Shown: positions 31,678 to 39,607 of the stretch, one piece after another
How positions within the stretch are numbered: the first letter of the stretch is position 1
Layout of the letters: each line of letters starts with the position of its first letter
Assembly: GCA_009777725.1 (NCBI GenBank)
Contig: WRLG01000027.1
Coordinates: forward strand, 1-41,098
From: Oscillospiraceae bacterium
GTDB lineage: Bacteria; Bacillota; Clostridia; Oscillospirales; Ruminococcaceae
Length of the DNA stretch: 41,098 bases
Direction: 5' to 3'
Position numbers and translations under genes: made by a program
The notes under the pieces: generated by a model
What the model saw: only the letters and a program-made list of their open reading frames with translations
Databases searched by the model: none
Told to the model about the DNA's origin: nothing

Positions 31678-31705
31678 TAAAATTATACCAAACGGAGGTA
31701 ATATC

Positions 31706-34700
31706 ATGATTAATTTTAAAGCCAACAGGTCAATTTATGCCCGCGTGCTTTCGTGCGCGCTTGCCGCTGTTTTTATTGTTTTGGTTTTGCCTGTTATTCC
31801 TTCTCAGCAGATTAAGGTTGAGGCGGCGGGTAATGATGCTATCGGGCTGGGGCATTTGCTCAAAGGGTATAATACTTTGGGGAATCAGCAGCTTTTGGCT
31901 GTTAATCTTAAAAGGAATATTTTTAAGAGCGATGCTTATAATGAGCTTTCTAATTATTGCCATTTTAATGGGATTGCTAAGGCTAGCAATAATGTTACCA
32001 TAATTGAGAAAACAATGGAGGATTATGCCAAATCTTATGGCGTTGAAACTGCGGTAAAAGCAAGTTTTAATTTAAATTTAATACTGTTTAAAGCAAAATT
32101 TGAGGAGAAAATCAGCTTCAATTTTAAGGATTCATTAAAAGAAACAAGAAATGCTTTATTTTACGAAAGCACCACTTGGCGCAGAGAAGCGATTTATGAC
32201 ATTGATTTCGGTAAAATACCTCATGATGTAATCCAATCGCAGTTAAGCGAGCAGTTTAAAAGTGACATAGTCAATATGCCTGTAGAGCGGCTGTTTAATA
32301 CATATGGGACGCATTTTTTGACTGAATATACGCTTGGCGGCTGGGCTGAAGCGGGTGTACATTCTGCAGACAATTCTGTTATTAAAGAGGAAGAAATCAA
32401 AACAGGAGTAGAGGGAACAATAACCGCTCTTTACAATTCAAAAGTCGGAATTAACTCATTTAATTCCAGATACCGAGCATTTGCAACCACCTACGGCGGC
32501 TTCGGCGGGTTAGCCATAAGCTCTGATATTAATACTGTAAACAGCACTATAAATAGTTGGATTAGCAGTTTTAACCGTTCGGATTATTGGAATGTATGTG
32601 AAATCGTAACGATTCCGGGCGATGGCAATAATCGTATTAATGCCGAGGGTATATGGGAGTTGCTCCCTAAAGGATATGAAGATAGACGTTATGAATTAAT
32701 GGAGCATTATATGGAGCAGGCTATGTTAAATGATATAGCTTTTAATAATGCTTTTATTTACAAAAATATCAATACCCCTTCGTCTGCTGATGTAGATGCG
32801 GAGCGCGGGGCTGCTTCATATGAACCGGAAAAACGCATTGCTATAGAAAGTGCATCTGATTTTTCTAAAATTGGTAATGAATTTCCAATAGACGGTGACT
32901 ATTATATGGTAAAAGATATTGACTTTATAAATTATCAAGGAGACCCGTCGGCAGGGTTAAGGAATAGTGATGGTTCAAGCAAAGTATTTACAGGAACTTT
33001 TGACGGCAATGGGCTTGCAATTGAAAATTACAACTACAGAGAGCTATACGGTAATCGTTCACCTTTCTCGACGACAATAAACTCCGGCATCTTTCCAGAA
33101 ATCGGAGAAAATGCTGTGATTAGAAATCTGACTGTAAAAAATTCCACGATTGAGTATAGAAATGTTGGAAGCGGTATTACCGGCAGCACTGTAGGAATTC
33201 CAAATGATATTACATATCGGGTCGGTGTTATTACAGGATATAACGGAGGAACAATTGAAAATTGTCATGTAAGGGATTCCATGTCATTGCTAATGCTTTA
33301 CAGGAGGAGACAAGCTGATATGTATTCGGGGGGGATTGCCGGATATAATGCGAAAACAGGACGTATTATAAACAGTAGTTTTACAAGTGATAAACAAACA
33401 GGCAGAGGTAGTGCCTATGACCTTACGGGGACTGATTGGGATCCGGGGCATCCGCTTGTTGGAAGAATAATATATTCAGATGGTACTCTCGGACGCGATG
33501 CAAACATATATGCCAGTGCTAGATATAATAGCGGCACCTCCAGTAGAGTAGCTTGTCACGCCGGAGGAATAGCCGGATATACTAGCGGTGAAATTTCAGA
33601 TTGCTACGCAAAATCAAACACGCATACTCGAATAACACGTTCTAATGCCGCTTTTATGTATTCCGGAGGTATTGCCGGACTTATTGAAGAAGGAAGCATT
33701 AAGCGTTCCTATTCATACGGAACAGAGGGCTATTCATCTCAAAATGTAACACTGCCACTGCGTAAGGGTTTCGTTGGGAAAATAGTAGGAAAGCTCGACG
33801 GAGGAAAATTGTCGCAAAACTTTCTCGAACATGGTGGTGTAGCCATAGGAAATCGCCCTGATAATAACCCTGACGAAGCCATGGAAGTGACTTTTTTTAA
33901 TAATCCTGATGTAATAAATGTATTGCGTTCCTCGCCTAATTCAAAGTGGGATGATAATAATAACAGCTTATATCCTACTCATAAAAAATTTGAGAAAAAA
34001 CCTACGCTTATAGTAGAGTTTTTAGGTGGTAAGCCAGATTTTTATGTAGGTGATGTTATAAGTGTTAATAATTTATCAAGAGTTATGACAGTTCATTTTA
34101 CTGATAATCCAAATTTAACACCTGTTGAGCATATCACCAATTCCGATAATCTACGTGTTTTCTATGATTTCAGCACGGTAGGTGAGGGATTAATATATTT
34201 TGAATATACAAAAGACCCTAATGCAGAACCCAAGCGTGTGTACCTGGGCGTTTTGTCAGTACCTCTAAAAACTCTTAGCATTAATACCGAAAACCCCACT
34301 GAGTTATCTCTGGATAAAAGCAATATAACCCTTGAAAGCGGAGGTTTGGAGCAATTAGAGGCAAATCTTCAACCGAGGTTTGCAAGGCGAGAGGTAATAT
34401 GGAGCAGTAGCAATGAAAATGTTGCAAATGTAACATCATTCGGACAGGTATTTGCTTTAGAAGCGGGTGAAGCCGTGATAACCGCTACATCAGCTCATAA
34501 TGCTTCGCTGACTGCGACTTGTGCGGTTACTGTAACTGCGCCGGAGGTAATTGAAGTAGAGGTAACGGGGGTTGCGCTGAATAAATCACAAACCACGATA
34601 TTGACAGGGGAAAGCGAATTATTAACCGCAATTACTACCCCGGCAAATGCTACCAATCAATACTTTATCTGGTCTTCTGATGATGAGAATATTGCAACGG

Positions 34701-35311
34701 TAGATGAAAGCGGCTTTGTAACAGCGGTAAGCGCGGGGACGGCGACCGTTACGGTTGCGACCGACGAAGGGGGCTTTACGGCGGATTGCATTGTTACCGT
34801 AACCGATACGGTTGTTGCAGTTACGGGGGTTTCTCTTGATAAAGATGAGCTTGCTTTGGGAGCGGGCGGAGCGGGGACATTGAACGCGAGCATCACCCCG
34901 GCGGATGCAACCAATCAAAATGTTACTTGGAGTTCGAGCGATGAGGCTGTTGCTTGGGTAAACAGCGGAGGTGTTGTCATTGCGGTAGGCGCGGGGACGG
35001 CGGTCATATCGGTAAAAACCGATGACGGCGGATTTACGGATATATGTAACGTCACCGTAGCCAACACACCAATCGGCGAAGTTTGCGAACTATGCAAGAA
35101 AAACCCTTGCGAATGTAAGCCCGGTAACGTGACGGGCAGCGGCGATGTTAATACACTGGACGTATTAGCAGTGTTAGACCATATTTACGGCGCAGAGCAA
35201 TTGGAGGGAAAGGCTTTGAGCTTAGCTGATGTAAATGGTGACGGACTTGTTAATATCCTTGACGCTTTAGCATTACTTGACCACATTTACGGGGTAAAGC
35301 CGCTTTATTAA
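31706..35311 (+). CDS. Secreted MACPF (perforin-like) protein with GLUG, Big2 and dockerin-like modules
   Basis: This is a 1201-residue exported protein. The signal peptide ends near residue 41 (VEAAGN). Residues about 45-355 form a MACPF domain, opening GLGHLLKGYNTLGN and with the signature YGTHFLTEYTLGG at 200-212. Residues about 378-700 hold a GLUG-type repeat region (TGTFDGNGLAIENYN, then GGIAGYNAKTGRIINS, GGIAGYTSGEISDCYA and GGIAGLIEEGSIKRSY). Three Big2 Ig-like domains follow (about 857-945, 951-1035, 1038-1119), then a cysteine cluster CxxCx4CxC (1127-1137) and a dockerin-like module (1140-1201). The second calcium loop of the module is canonical (D1175-V-N-G-D-G, D1186) and the first is degenerate. 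The ATG at 31706 follows GGAGGT. An in-frame TTG at 31625 is an unlikely start because it lacks a signal peptide. MACPF proteins form membrane pores, and dockerins tether to cohesins. The next gene encodes a cohesin-like protein. Confidence 0.85.
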   Translation: MINFKANRSIYARVLSCALAAVFIVLVLPVIPSQQIKVEAAGNDAIGLGHLLKGYNTLGNQQLLAVNLKRNIFKSDAYNELSNYCHFNGIAKASNNVTIIEKTMEDYAKSYGVETAVKASFNLNLILFKAKFEEKISFNFKDSLKETRNALFYESTTWRREAIYDIDFGKIPHDVIQSQLSEQFKSDIVNMPVERLFNTYGTHFLTEYTLGGWAEAGVHSADNSVIKEEEIKTGVEGTITALYNSKVGINSFNSRYRAFATTYGGFGGLAISSDINTVNSTINSWISSFNRSDYWNVCEIVTIPGDGNNRINAEGIWELLPKGYEDRRYELMEHYMEQAMLNDIAFNNAFIYKNINTPSSADVDAERGAASYEPEKRIAIESASDFSKIGNEFPIDGDYYMVKDIDFINYQGDPSAGLRNSDGSSKVFTGTFDGNGLAIENYNYRELYGNRSPFSTTINSGIFPEIGENAVIRNLTVKNSTIEYRNVGSGITGSTVGIPNDITYRVGVITGYNGGTIENCHVRDSMSLLMLYRRRQADMYSGGIAGYNAKTGRIINSSFTSDKQTGRGSAYDLTGTDWDPGHPLVGRIIYSDGTLGRDANIYASARYNSGTSSRVACHAGGIAGYTSGEISDCYAKSNTHTRITRSNAAFMYSGGIAGLIEEGSIKRSYSYGTEGYSSQNVTLPLRKGFVGKIVGKLDGGKLSQNFLEHGGVAIGNRPDNNPDEAMEVTFFNNPDVINVLRSSPNSKWDDNNNSLYPTHKKFEKKPTLIVEFLGGKPDFYVGDVISVNNLSRVMTVHFTDNPNLTPVEHITNSDNLRVFYDFSTVGEGLIYFEYTKDPNAEPKRVYLGVLSVPLKTLSINTENPTELSLDKSNITLESGGLEQLEANLQPRFARREVIWSSSNENVANVTSFGQVFALEAGEAVITATSAHNASLTATCAVTVTAPEVIEVEVTGVALNKSQTTILTGESELLTAITTPANATNQYFIWSSDDENIATVDESGFVTAVSAGTATVTVATDEGGFTADCIVTVTDTVVAVTGVSLDKDELALGAGGAGTLNASITPADATNQNVTWSSSDEAVAWVNSGGVVIAVGAGTAVISVKTDDGGFTDICNVTVANTPIGEVCELCKKNPCECKPGNVTGSGDVNTLDVLAVLDHIYGAEQLEGKALSLADVNGDGLVNILDALALLDHIYGVKPLY

Positions 35312-35358
35312 TACGTCAAATTCTAACCAAATTAACGGAGGATATGGAGGATATATTT

Positions 35359-37470
35359 ATGTTAAATTTTCATTCTAAAAAAAGGTCGGTCATCGAAAGG
35401 ATTTCAAGCTTTGCAGAGAGGAATGTGTTGCTGTTGCTCCCTTGCCTTGTCGCCGTTTTGCTCGTGAGTGTTTTTTACGGCATTGCTCGCAGGATTGCGC
35501 TTTCCGATATAGCGGGGGAATTCTTGTATGCCAAGCGTGAACGCACACGAAATGCACGAAAGCGCAAAGATGACATTGTATATGTTCGCAGACCTATCTT
35601 GAAAAGAGCATTTTCGGGAGCACTTGCGGCTATGCTGGTGGTGACATTTATGCCCGAGGCATTCATGCTGAAAACATCGGCGGCAACGGCGGATTTGAGG
35701 TTAAGCTTTGATTATCCTGCAAGCATAGCACCGGGCGGAGAAGCGACAATATCGGTTGCGCTTGCCAATTACAGCGACCCGTCAATAGGCAGCTTGCGCT
35801 CAATTCAAGTTGATGTTTTACTTGATACGGATTTGGTGGAGTATGTAGCGGGTTCAGCCGAATCGACGTTAACAACGGCAACATCACCAATGAGTAATCA
35901 TGCCAATTATAATGCGGGGCAAGAAAAAGTAATCTTTACGTATTTATATAATCCCGGAAGCAACCCTGCACCCCTTGAAAAAACCGCAACTGATTTATTT
36001 ACATTTAAAGTTAAAACATTATCAACCGCAACTGTAAATACTACGGTAAATTTTCCTGTTACATTAGTGGTATCCGAATTTGAGCCTCCGAACGCAAACC
36101 ATACAATCCCTGTAAACAATGCCCCGTCAATCAATATCTCTGAGGGCTCGGCATTTGTCCCCGTAACCAGCATATCGGATGTACCGACTGCGGCAACGGC
36201 GGGAACACCGCTTGCCTTGACGGGGACGGTTAACCCCGCGGACGCAACAAATAAAACAATATCGTGGAGCGTTCAAAATGCAGGAACGACCGGGGCGGCA
36301 ATAAGCGGAGGAAACACGCTTCATACAACGGCGGCGGGCACAGCTACCGTAAGAGCGACCATCATAAATGGTTTGACAGATGATAACTATATACAAGATT
36401 TTCCTGTTACGGTAAGTTCAACATCTGTTCCCGTGACAGGTGTAACGCTCAATAAAGCGTCCACAGCTTTAACGGTAGGGGCAAGCGAAACGCTGAATGT
36501 TACTGTTTCCCCGAATGATGCAACAAATAAAGCAGTAACATGGACATCAAGCAATCCGTCCGTTGCAGCAGTATCGGACGGAGTTGTCCAAGCAATAAGC
36601 ACGGGAACGGCTGCCATTACGGTAACAACCGTTGACGGCAGTTTTACCGCAAGCTGCTTAGTTACGGTTAACATTGCAACAGCATATACCGTAACCTTTT
36701 ACTCAAATTACGGCAATAATGCAGCAATAACAAGAGTAACCGGGTTAAATGGGCGGTTGGCAAGTATCCCTGCTACTTCAAGGTCCGGCTATACCTTTAG
36801 CGGTTGGTATACATCGCCGTCGGGCGGTTCAAGGATAACCACAAGCACCGTATTTACCGCTGATACCTCAGTTTATGCTCATTGGGCATTGAACAGCGGA
36901 GGCGGTACAGGAGGGACGGGAGGAACAGGCGGAGATTCCGGTTCTTCCGGCTCAGGCTCTGGTTCGAGCTCCGGCGGCAATAGTAATCCCGTTTATTTAA
37001 GCGGAAGCTCCAACACCAATACTCCCTCACAACCATCTTATCAGTTTAATGAAAATATTAATATATATGACAGGCAAACAAAAAATGAGCTTATTTTCAT
37101 TGTTGATAAGGATTACTCCCTTTTTCATGAAGTCAGAGTAGACGGAAGGCGGCTTACAAACGGCTCACACTACGATGCCCAAAGCGGCTCAACTATCATC
37201 ACTCTGCGCGCTGATTATCTGAACAGCCTTTCAAACGGAGAGCATGACCTCAGTGTGCATTTTTCTGACGGCACTATAGTTACAACTACATTTCATGTTA
37301 CTGATTCTTTGATAGACGTTTCAACAGCCGCAGGCACAACAGCAACCAGCAGCATGATAAATTTCTCTGCAAACGGGGTCAGCATGATTTTGCCAAACGG
37401 CATTGCCTTTGCTTTACCCAAAGCGTTCAAATTAAATCGCGGGAAGAGAAGGTATAGGATTATTACATAG
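35359..37470 (+). CDS. Membrane-anchored cohesin-like/Big2/X2 surface protein
   Basis: This 703-residue protein has two hydrophobic segments (about 23-44 and 85-105) around a very basic loop. After them come a cohesin-like domain (about 112-260: GGEATISVALANYSD, IQVDVLLDTDLVEYVAGSA, DLFTFKVKTLS), a divergent and a typical Big2 domain (about 268-352 and 358-437), an InlB/Listeria-Bacteroides repeat (443-510, SGYTFSGWYTSPSGG), a Gly/Ser linker (511-545) and an X2-like module (about 565-648, GSTIITLRADYLNSLSNGEH). A short basic tail ends KLNRGKRRYRIIT. The ATG at 35359 has GGAGG 8 bases upstream. An ATG at 35344 is too close to its ribosome site. It follows the MACPF gene by 47 bases and ends 20 bases before a terminator. 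The inferred role is a surface scaffold holding the dockerin-bearing partner. Confidence 0.78.
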   Translation: MLNFHSKKRSVIERISSFAERNVLLLLPCLVAVLLVSVFYGIARRIALSDIAGEFLYAKRERTRNARKRKDDIVYVRRPILKRAFSGALAAMLVVTFMPEAFMLKTSAATADLRLSFDYPASIAPGGEATISVALANYSDPSIGSLRSIQVDVLLDTDLVEYVAGSAESTLTTATSPMSNHANYNAGQEKVIFTYLYNPGSNPAPLEKTATDLFTFKVKTLSTATVNTTVNFPVTLVVSEFEPPNANHTIPVNNAPSINISEGSAFVPVTSISDVPTAATAGTPLALTGTVNPADATNKTISWSVQNAGTTGAAISGGNTLHTTAAGTATVRATIINGLTDDNYIQDFPVTVSSTSVPVTGVTLNKASTALTVGASETLNVTVSPNDATNKAVTWTSSNPSVAAVSDGVVQAISTGTAAITVTTVDGSFTASCLVTVNIATAYTVTFYSNYGNNAAITRVTGLNGRLASIPATSRSGYTFSGWYTSPSGGSRITTSTVFTADTSVYAHWALNSGGGTGGTGGTGGDSGSSGSGSGSSSGGNSNPVYLSGSSNTNTPSQPSYQFNENINIYDRQTKNELIFIVDKDYSLFHEVRVDGRRLTNGSHYDAQSGSTIITLRADYLNSLSNGEHDLSVHFSDGTIVTTTFHVTDSLIDVSTAAGTTATSSMINFSANGVSMILPNGIAFALPKAFKLNRGKRRYRIIT

Positions 37471-37490
37471 AAACCGTAAAAGCGGTTAAA

Positions 37491-37531
37491 AAAATCCCCG
37501 CTATGTGAAATTTTCGCATAGCGGGGATTTT
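37491..37531 (+). terminator. Intrinsic terminator after the surface-protein pair
   Basis: AAAATCCCCGCTATG (37491-37505) and CATAGCGGGGATTTT (37517-37531) are perfect 15-base arms with an 11-base loop and a T-rich end. Confidence 0.9.
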
Positions 37532-37534
37532 AAT

Positions 37535-37563
37535 TTGACATTTAATATATAAAATGCTATAAT
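37535..37563 (+). promoter_or_regulatory. Promoter of the pseudouridine synthase gene
   Basis: TTGACA (37535-37540) and TATAAT (37558-37563) have a 17-base spacer. The -35 starts just 4 bases after the terminator arm. Confidence 0.85.
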
Positions 37564-37594
37564 AAATAACAAGCAATCGAAAAGAGGTGAACCC

Positions 37595-37626
37595 CCGCGC
37601 TGACCCGGTACGGTTACTTAGCGCGG
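37595..37626 (+). promoter_or_regulatory. Hairpin in the 5' end of the pseudouridine synthase mRNA
   Basis: CCGCGCT (37595-37601) and AGCGCGG (37620-37626) pair, and GACC/GGTT can extend the stem inside. It lies between AAAGAGG and the ATG at 37635, and could bring a distant ribosome site close to the start. Confidence 0.35.
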
Positions 37627-37634
37627 TCATATCT

Positions 37635-38612
37635 ATGAAAAGCTTTGTAATAACTAAAAATGACAGCGGTCAGAGAGCGGATAAGTTTTTGCTGAAAGCT
37701 GTGCCTGATATGCCGAAAAGTTATATGTATAGGCAAATCCGTAAAAAAAATATTAAGCTCAACGGCGGCAGGTGCGATATAGGTAAGCGGCTGAAAGAAA
37801 ACGATGTGATTGAATTATATATAAATGACTGCTTTTTTGAAAATTCCGAGCGAGAGCAGGATTTTCTCTCAGCCCCCGCGAAGCTTGACATTATCTACGA
37901 GGATGAAAATATAATATTAACCGATAAAAAGCCCGGGCTTCCCGTCCATTCCCCCGATGGTGAGCATACCTCCGACACGCTAATCAACCGAATCAAGCGG
38001 TATTTATATGACAAAGGGGAATATTCTCCCGAAAATGAGAACAGCTTCGCCCCCGCCCTTTGTAACCGAATCGACAGGAACACGGGCGGAATCGTCATAG
38101 CCGCGAAAAATGCCGAGGCTTTGCGGCTTATGAACGAGAAAATCAAAAATAGGGAGATTGAGAAGCGTTATTTGTGCGTAACCGTCGGCGTTCCTCCGAA
38201 AAAACAGGCTCTTCTCACCGCTTATATAGAAAAGGATTCTAAAACCAACACCGTAAAGGTTACCAATACAAAAACGCCCCGTAACAAAACAGCGGTTACG
38301 GAGTACAAAATCTTGCGCGAAAACGGCAAAAACGCGCTCTTAGAGGTCACCCTGCATACAGGGCGCACGCACCAAATCAGGGCGCATATGGCGCACATAG
38401 GCTACCCCTTATTGGGGGACGGCAAATACGGCTCTAATAAAATCAACCGCGAATTTAACTCGGAGCAGCCGCTTAAAATCAAAGCGCAGGCTTTATATTC
38501 CTATAAGCTTAAATTCGCCTTTAAAGTTAGCGGCGGAGCTTTGGAAAAGCTGAACGGCAGGGAATTTACCGTGCCGGAGGTTTGGTTTTCGGGGGTTTTT
38601 GACGGCGGATAA
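37635..38612 (+). CDS. RluA-family 23S rRNA pseudouridine synthase
   Basis: This is a 325-residue RluA-type enzyme with an N-terminal S4 RNA-binding domain (about 1-70, RADKFLLKAVPDMPKSYMYR) and the PseudoU_synth_2 catalytic domain. The catalytic aspartate is in NRIDRNTGGIVIAAK (usually HRLDxxTSG), and HTGRTHQIRAHMAHIGYPLLGDGKYG (spread over about 26 residues) is typical. The start is uncertain. The ATG at 37635 gives the normal S4 beginning but has no ribosome site. A GTG at 37587 gives 16 extra residues and overlaps AAAGAGG. A hairpin at 37595-37626 lies between them. Confidence 0.9.
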   Translation: MKSFVITKNDSGQRADKFLLKAVPDMPKSYMYRQIRKKNIKLNGGRCDIGKRLKENDVIELYINDCFFENSEREQDFLSAPAKLDIIYEDENIILTDKKPGLPVHSPDGEHTSDTLINRIKRYLYDKGEYSPENENSFAPALCNRIDRNTGGIVIAAKNAEALRLMNEKIKNREIEKRYLCVTVGVPPKKQALLTAYIEKDSKTNTVKVTNTKTPRNKTAVTEYKILRENGKNALLEVTLHTGRTHQIRAHMAHIGYPLLGDGKYGSNKINREFNSEQPLKIKAQALYSYKLKFAFKVSGGALEKLNGREFTVPEVWFSGVFDGG

Positions 38613-38700
38613 ACGAAGCGGTAAATTGGCTTGCCGTAATAAAATTGCTTTAAAAGAACTCCTCAAAAACTATAACCAATCGTATTTTTGTGCAATTTGT

Positions 38701-38730
38701 ACAATATATATATATATATATATATATTGT
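38701..38730. repeat. (AT)12 microsatellite inside a perfect palindrome
   Basis: Twelve AT units at 38704-38727 are flanked by ACA and TGT, so all of 38701-38730 is one self-complementary palindrome. It lies about 28 bases upstream of the -35 box of the HD-GYP gene. Confidence 0.85.
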
Positions 38731-38757
38731 GAACAATGCCGAATTTGGGGAAAGGTG

Positions 38758-38786
38758 TTGAAAAATTAGGAAAAGTGTGCTAGAAT
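38758..38786 (+). promoter_or_regulatory. Promoter of the HD-GYP/histidine kinase genes
   Basis: TTGAAA (38758-38763) and TAGAAT (38781-38786) have a 17-base spacer and are followed by GGGAGG before the start at 38814. Confidence 0.6.
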
Positions 38787-38813
38787 GGTAGTTGGGAGGT
38801 GTAGCTCAAATCT

Positions 38814-39566
38814 ATGAAAAAAATATTTATAATAGACGACAACGAAGCAAATCTTTTCTCTGCGCGGAAAGCACTTGATGTTTTATACGAAACCTTTGCC
38901 GCGCAGTCAGCCGCGCGGATGTTTAAGCTGCTTGAAAGAATCACGCCGGACCTTATCTTGCTGGACGTTGATATGCCCGAAACAGATGGGTTTGAAGCTT
39001 TGGCGGTGTTAAAGGCGGACGAAAGGTTACGCTCTATTCCCGTGATTATTCGTACAGGGACATATTCGGATGAAATAATCGGTTGGGACATGGCGAACCT
39101 GCTGCCCTCGGCTCAGCTTCATGATATAGGTAAAATCGCAATCAGCGACTTGATTCTCAATAAGCCCGGGAAGCTTACGGACGATGAATTTGCTTTAATT
39201 AAACAGCATTGCGGCGTGGGGGAATCTATACTTGACCAGATTATAGAGAAAACCAAGAACAACGATTTTTTGACCCACGCGAAGAGGTTTGCGGGATTCC
39301 ACCATGAAAAATGGAACGGCAAGGGCTATCCGCGCGGGCTTTCGGGCTTGGATATTCCGCTTGAAGGGCGGATTATGGCGATTGCAGATGTTTATGACGC
39401 GCTGGTTTCGGAACGCCCTTATAAAAAAGCGTTCAGCCATACCCGCGCTGTTGAAATCATTAAAAACGACAGCGGAACTCATTTTGACCCGAAAATCGTT
39501 GAAGCCTTTTTGAATGTAACGGAGGATTTTTCGGCTCAGTCCGAGATGGGGCGGCAAAGTCAGTGA
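38814..39566 (+). CDS. Response regulator/HD-GYP protein with internal deletion
   Basis: This 250-residue protein joins a receiver domain to a c-di-GMP phosphodiesterase-type HD-GYP domain. The receiver keeps D8-D9 and the phosphoacceptor D51 (LLDVDMPETDGF) but stops at about residue 79 (SIPVII), before its last strand and the conserved lysine. The HD-GYP part resumes at TYSDEIIGWD and keeps LHDIGKI (H103-D104), LNKPGKL, the histidine of KQHCG, and HHEKWNGKGYP. The first helix with the ExxxH metal ligands is missing. Intact relatives are about 100 residues longer at this point. Phosphorelay coupling and catalysis are doubtful. It is followed 41 bases later by a histidine kinase gene, a likely partner. 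Confidence 0.85.
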   Translation: MKKIFIIDDNEANLFSARKALDVLYETFAAQSAARMFKLLERITPDLILLDVDMPETDGFEALAVLKADERLRSIPVIIRTGTYSDEIIGWDMANLLPSAQLHDIGKIAISDLILNKPGKLTDDEFALIKQHCGVGESILDQIIEKTKNNDFLTHAKRFAGFHHEKWNGKGYPRGLSGLDIPLEGRIMAIADVYDALVSERPYKKAFSHTRAVEIIKNDSGTHFDPKIVEAFLNVTEDFSAQSEMGRQSQ

Positions 39567-39607
39567 AAATTGAGCCGTTTAAGTTTTAGGTGGTGGAGTA
39601 ATATAAT

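Larger units (their letters stand above)
31279..31705. other. Intergenic region before the MACPF gene
   Basis: This 427-base AT-rich spacer holds two terminator hairpins (31307-31334 and 31510-31547), a small zinc-ribbon-like fragment on the minus strand (31409-31474), and a 26-bp palindrome just before the ribosome site. No consensus promoter with 17-base spacing was found, so the promoter of the surface-protein pair remains unplaced. Confidence 0.6.

Noticed and set aside
31625-31705. An upstream TTG start for the MACPF protein
   Set aside because: It would place 27 residues before the signal peptide, run through the palindrome and has no ribosome site. The ATG at 31706 with GGAGGT is much better.
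37371-37470. A C-terminal frameshift truncating the cohesin-like protein
   Set aside because: The tail looks odd, but the stop is followed within 20 bases by a perfect terminator, so the gene end appears natural.
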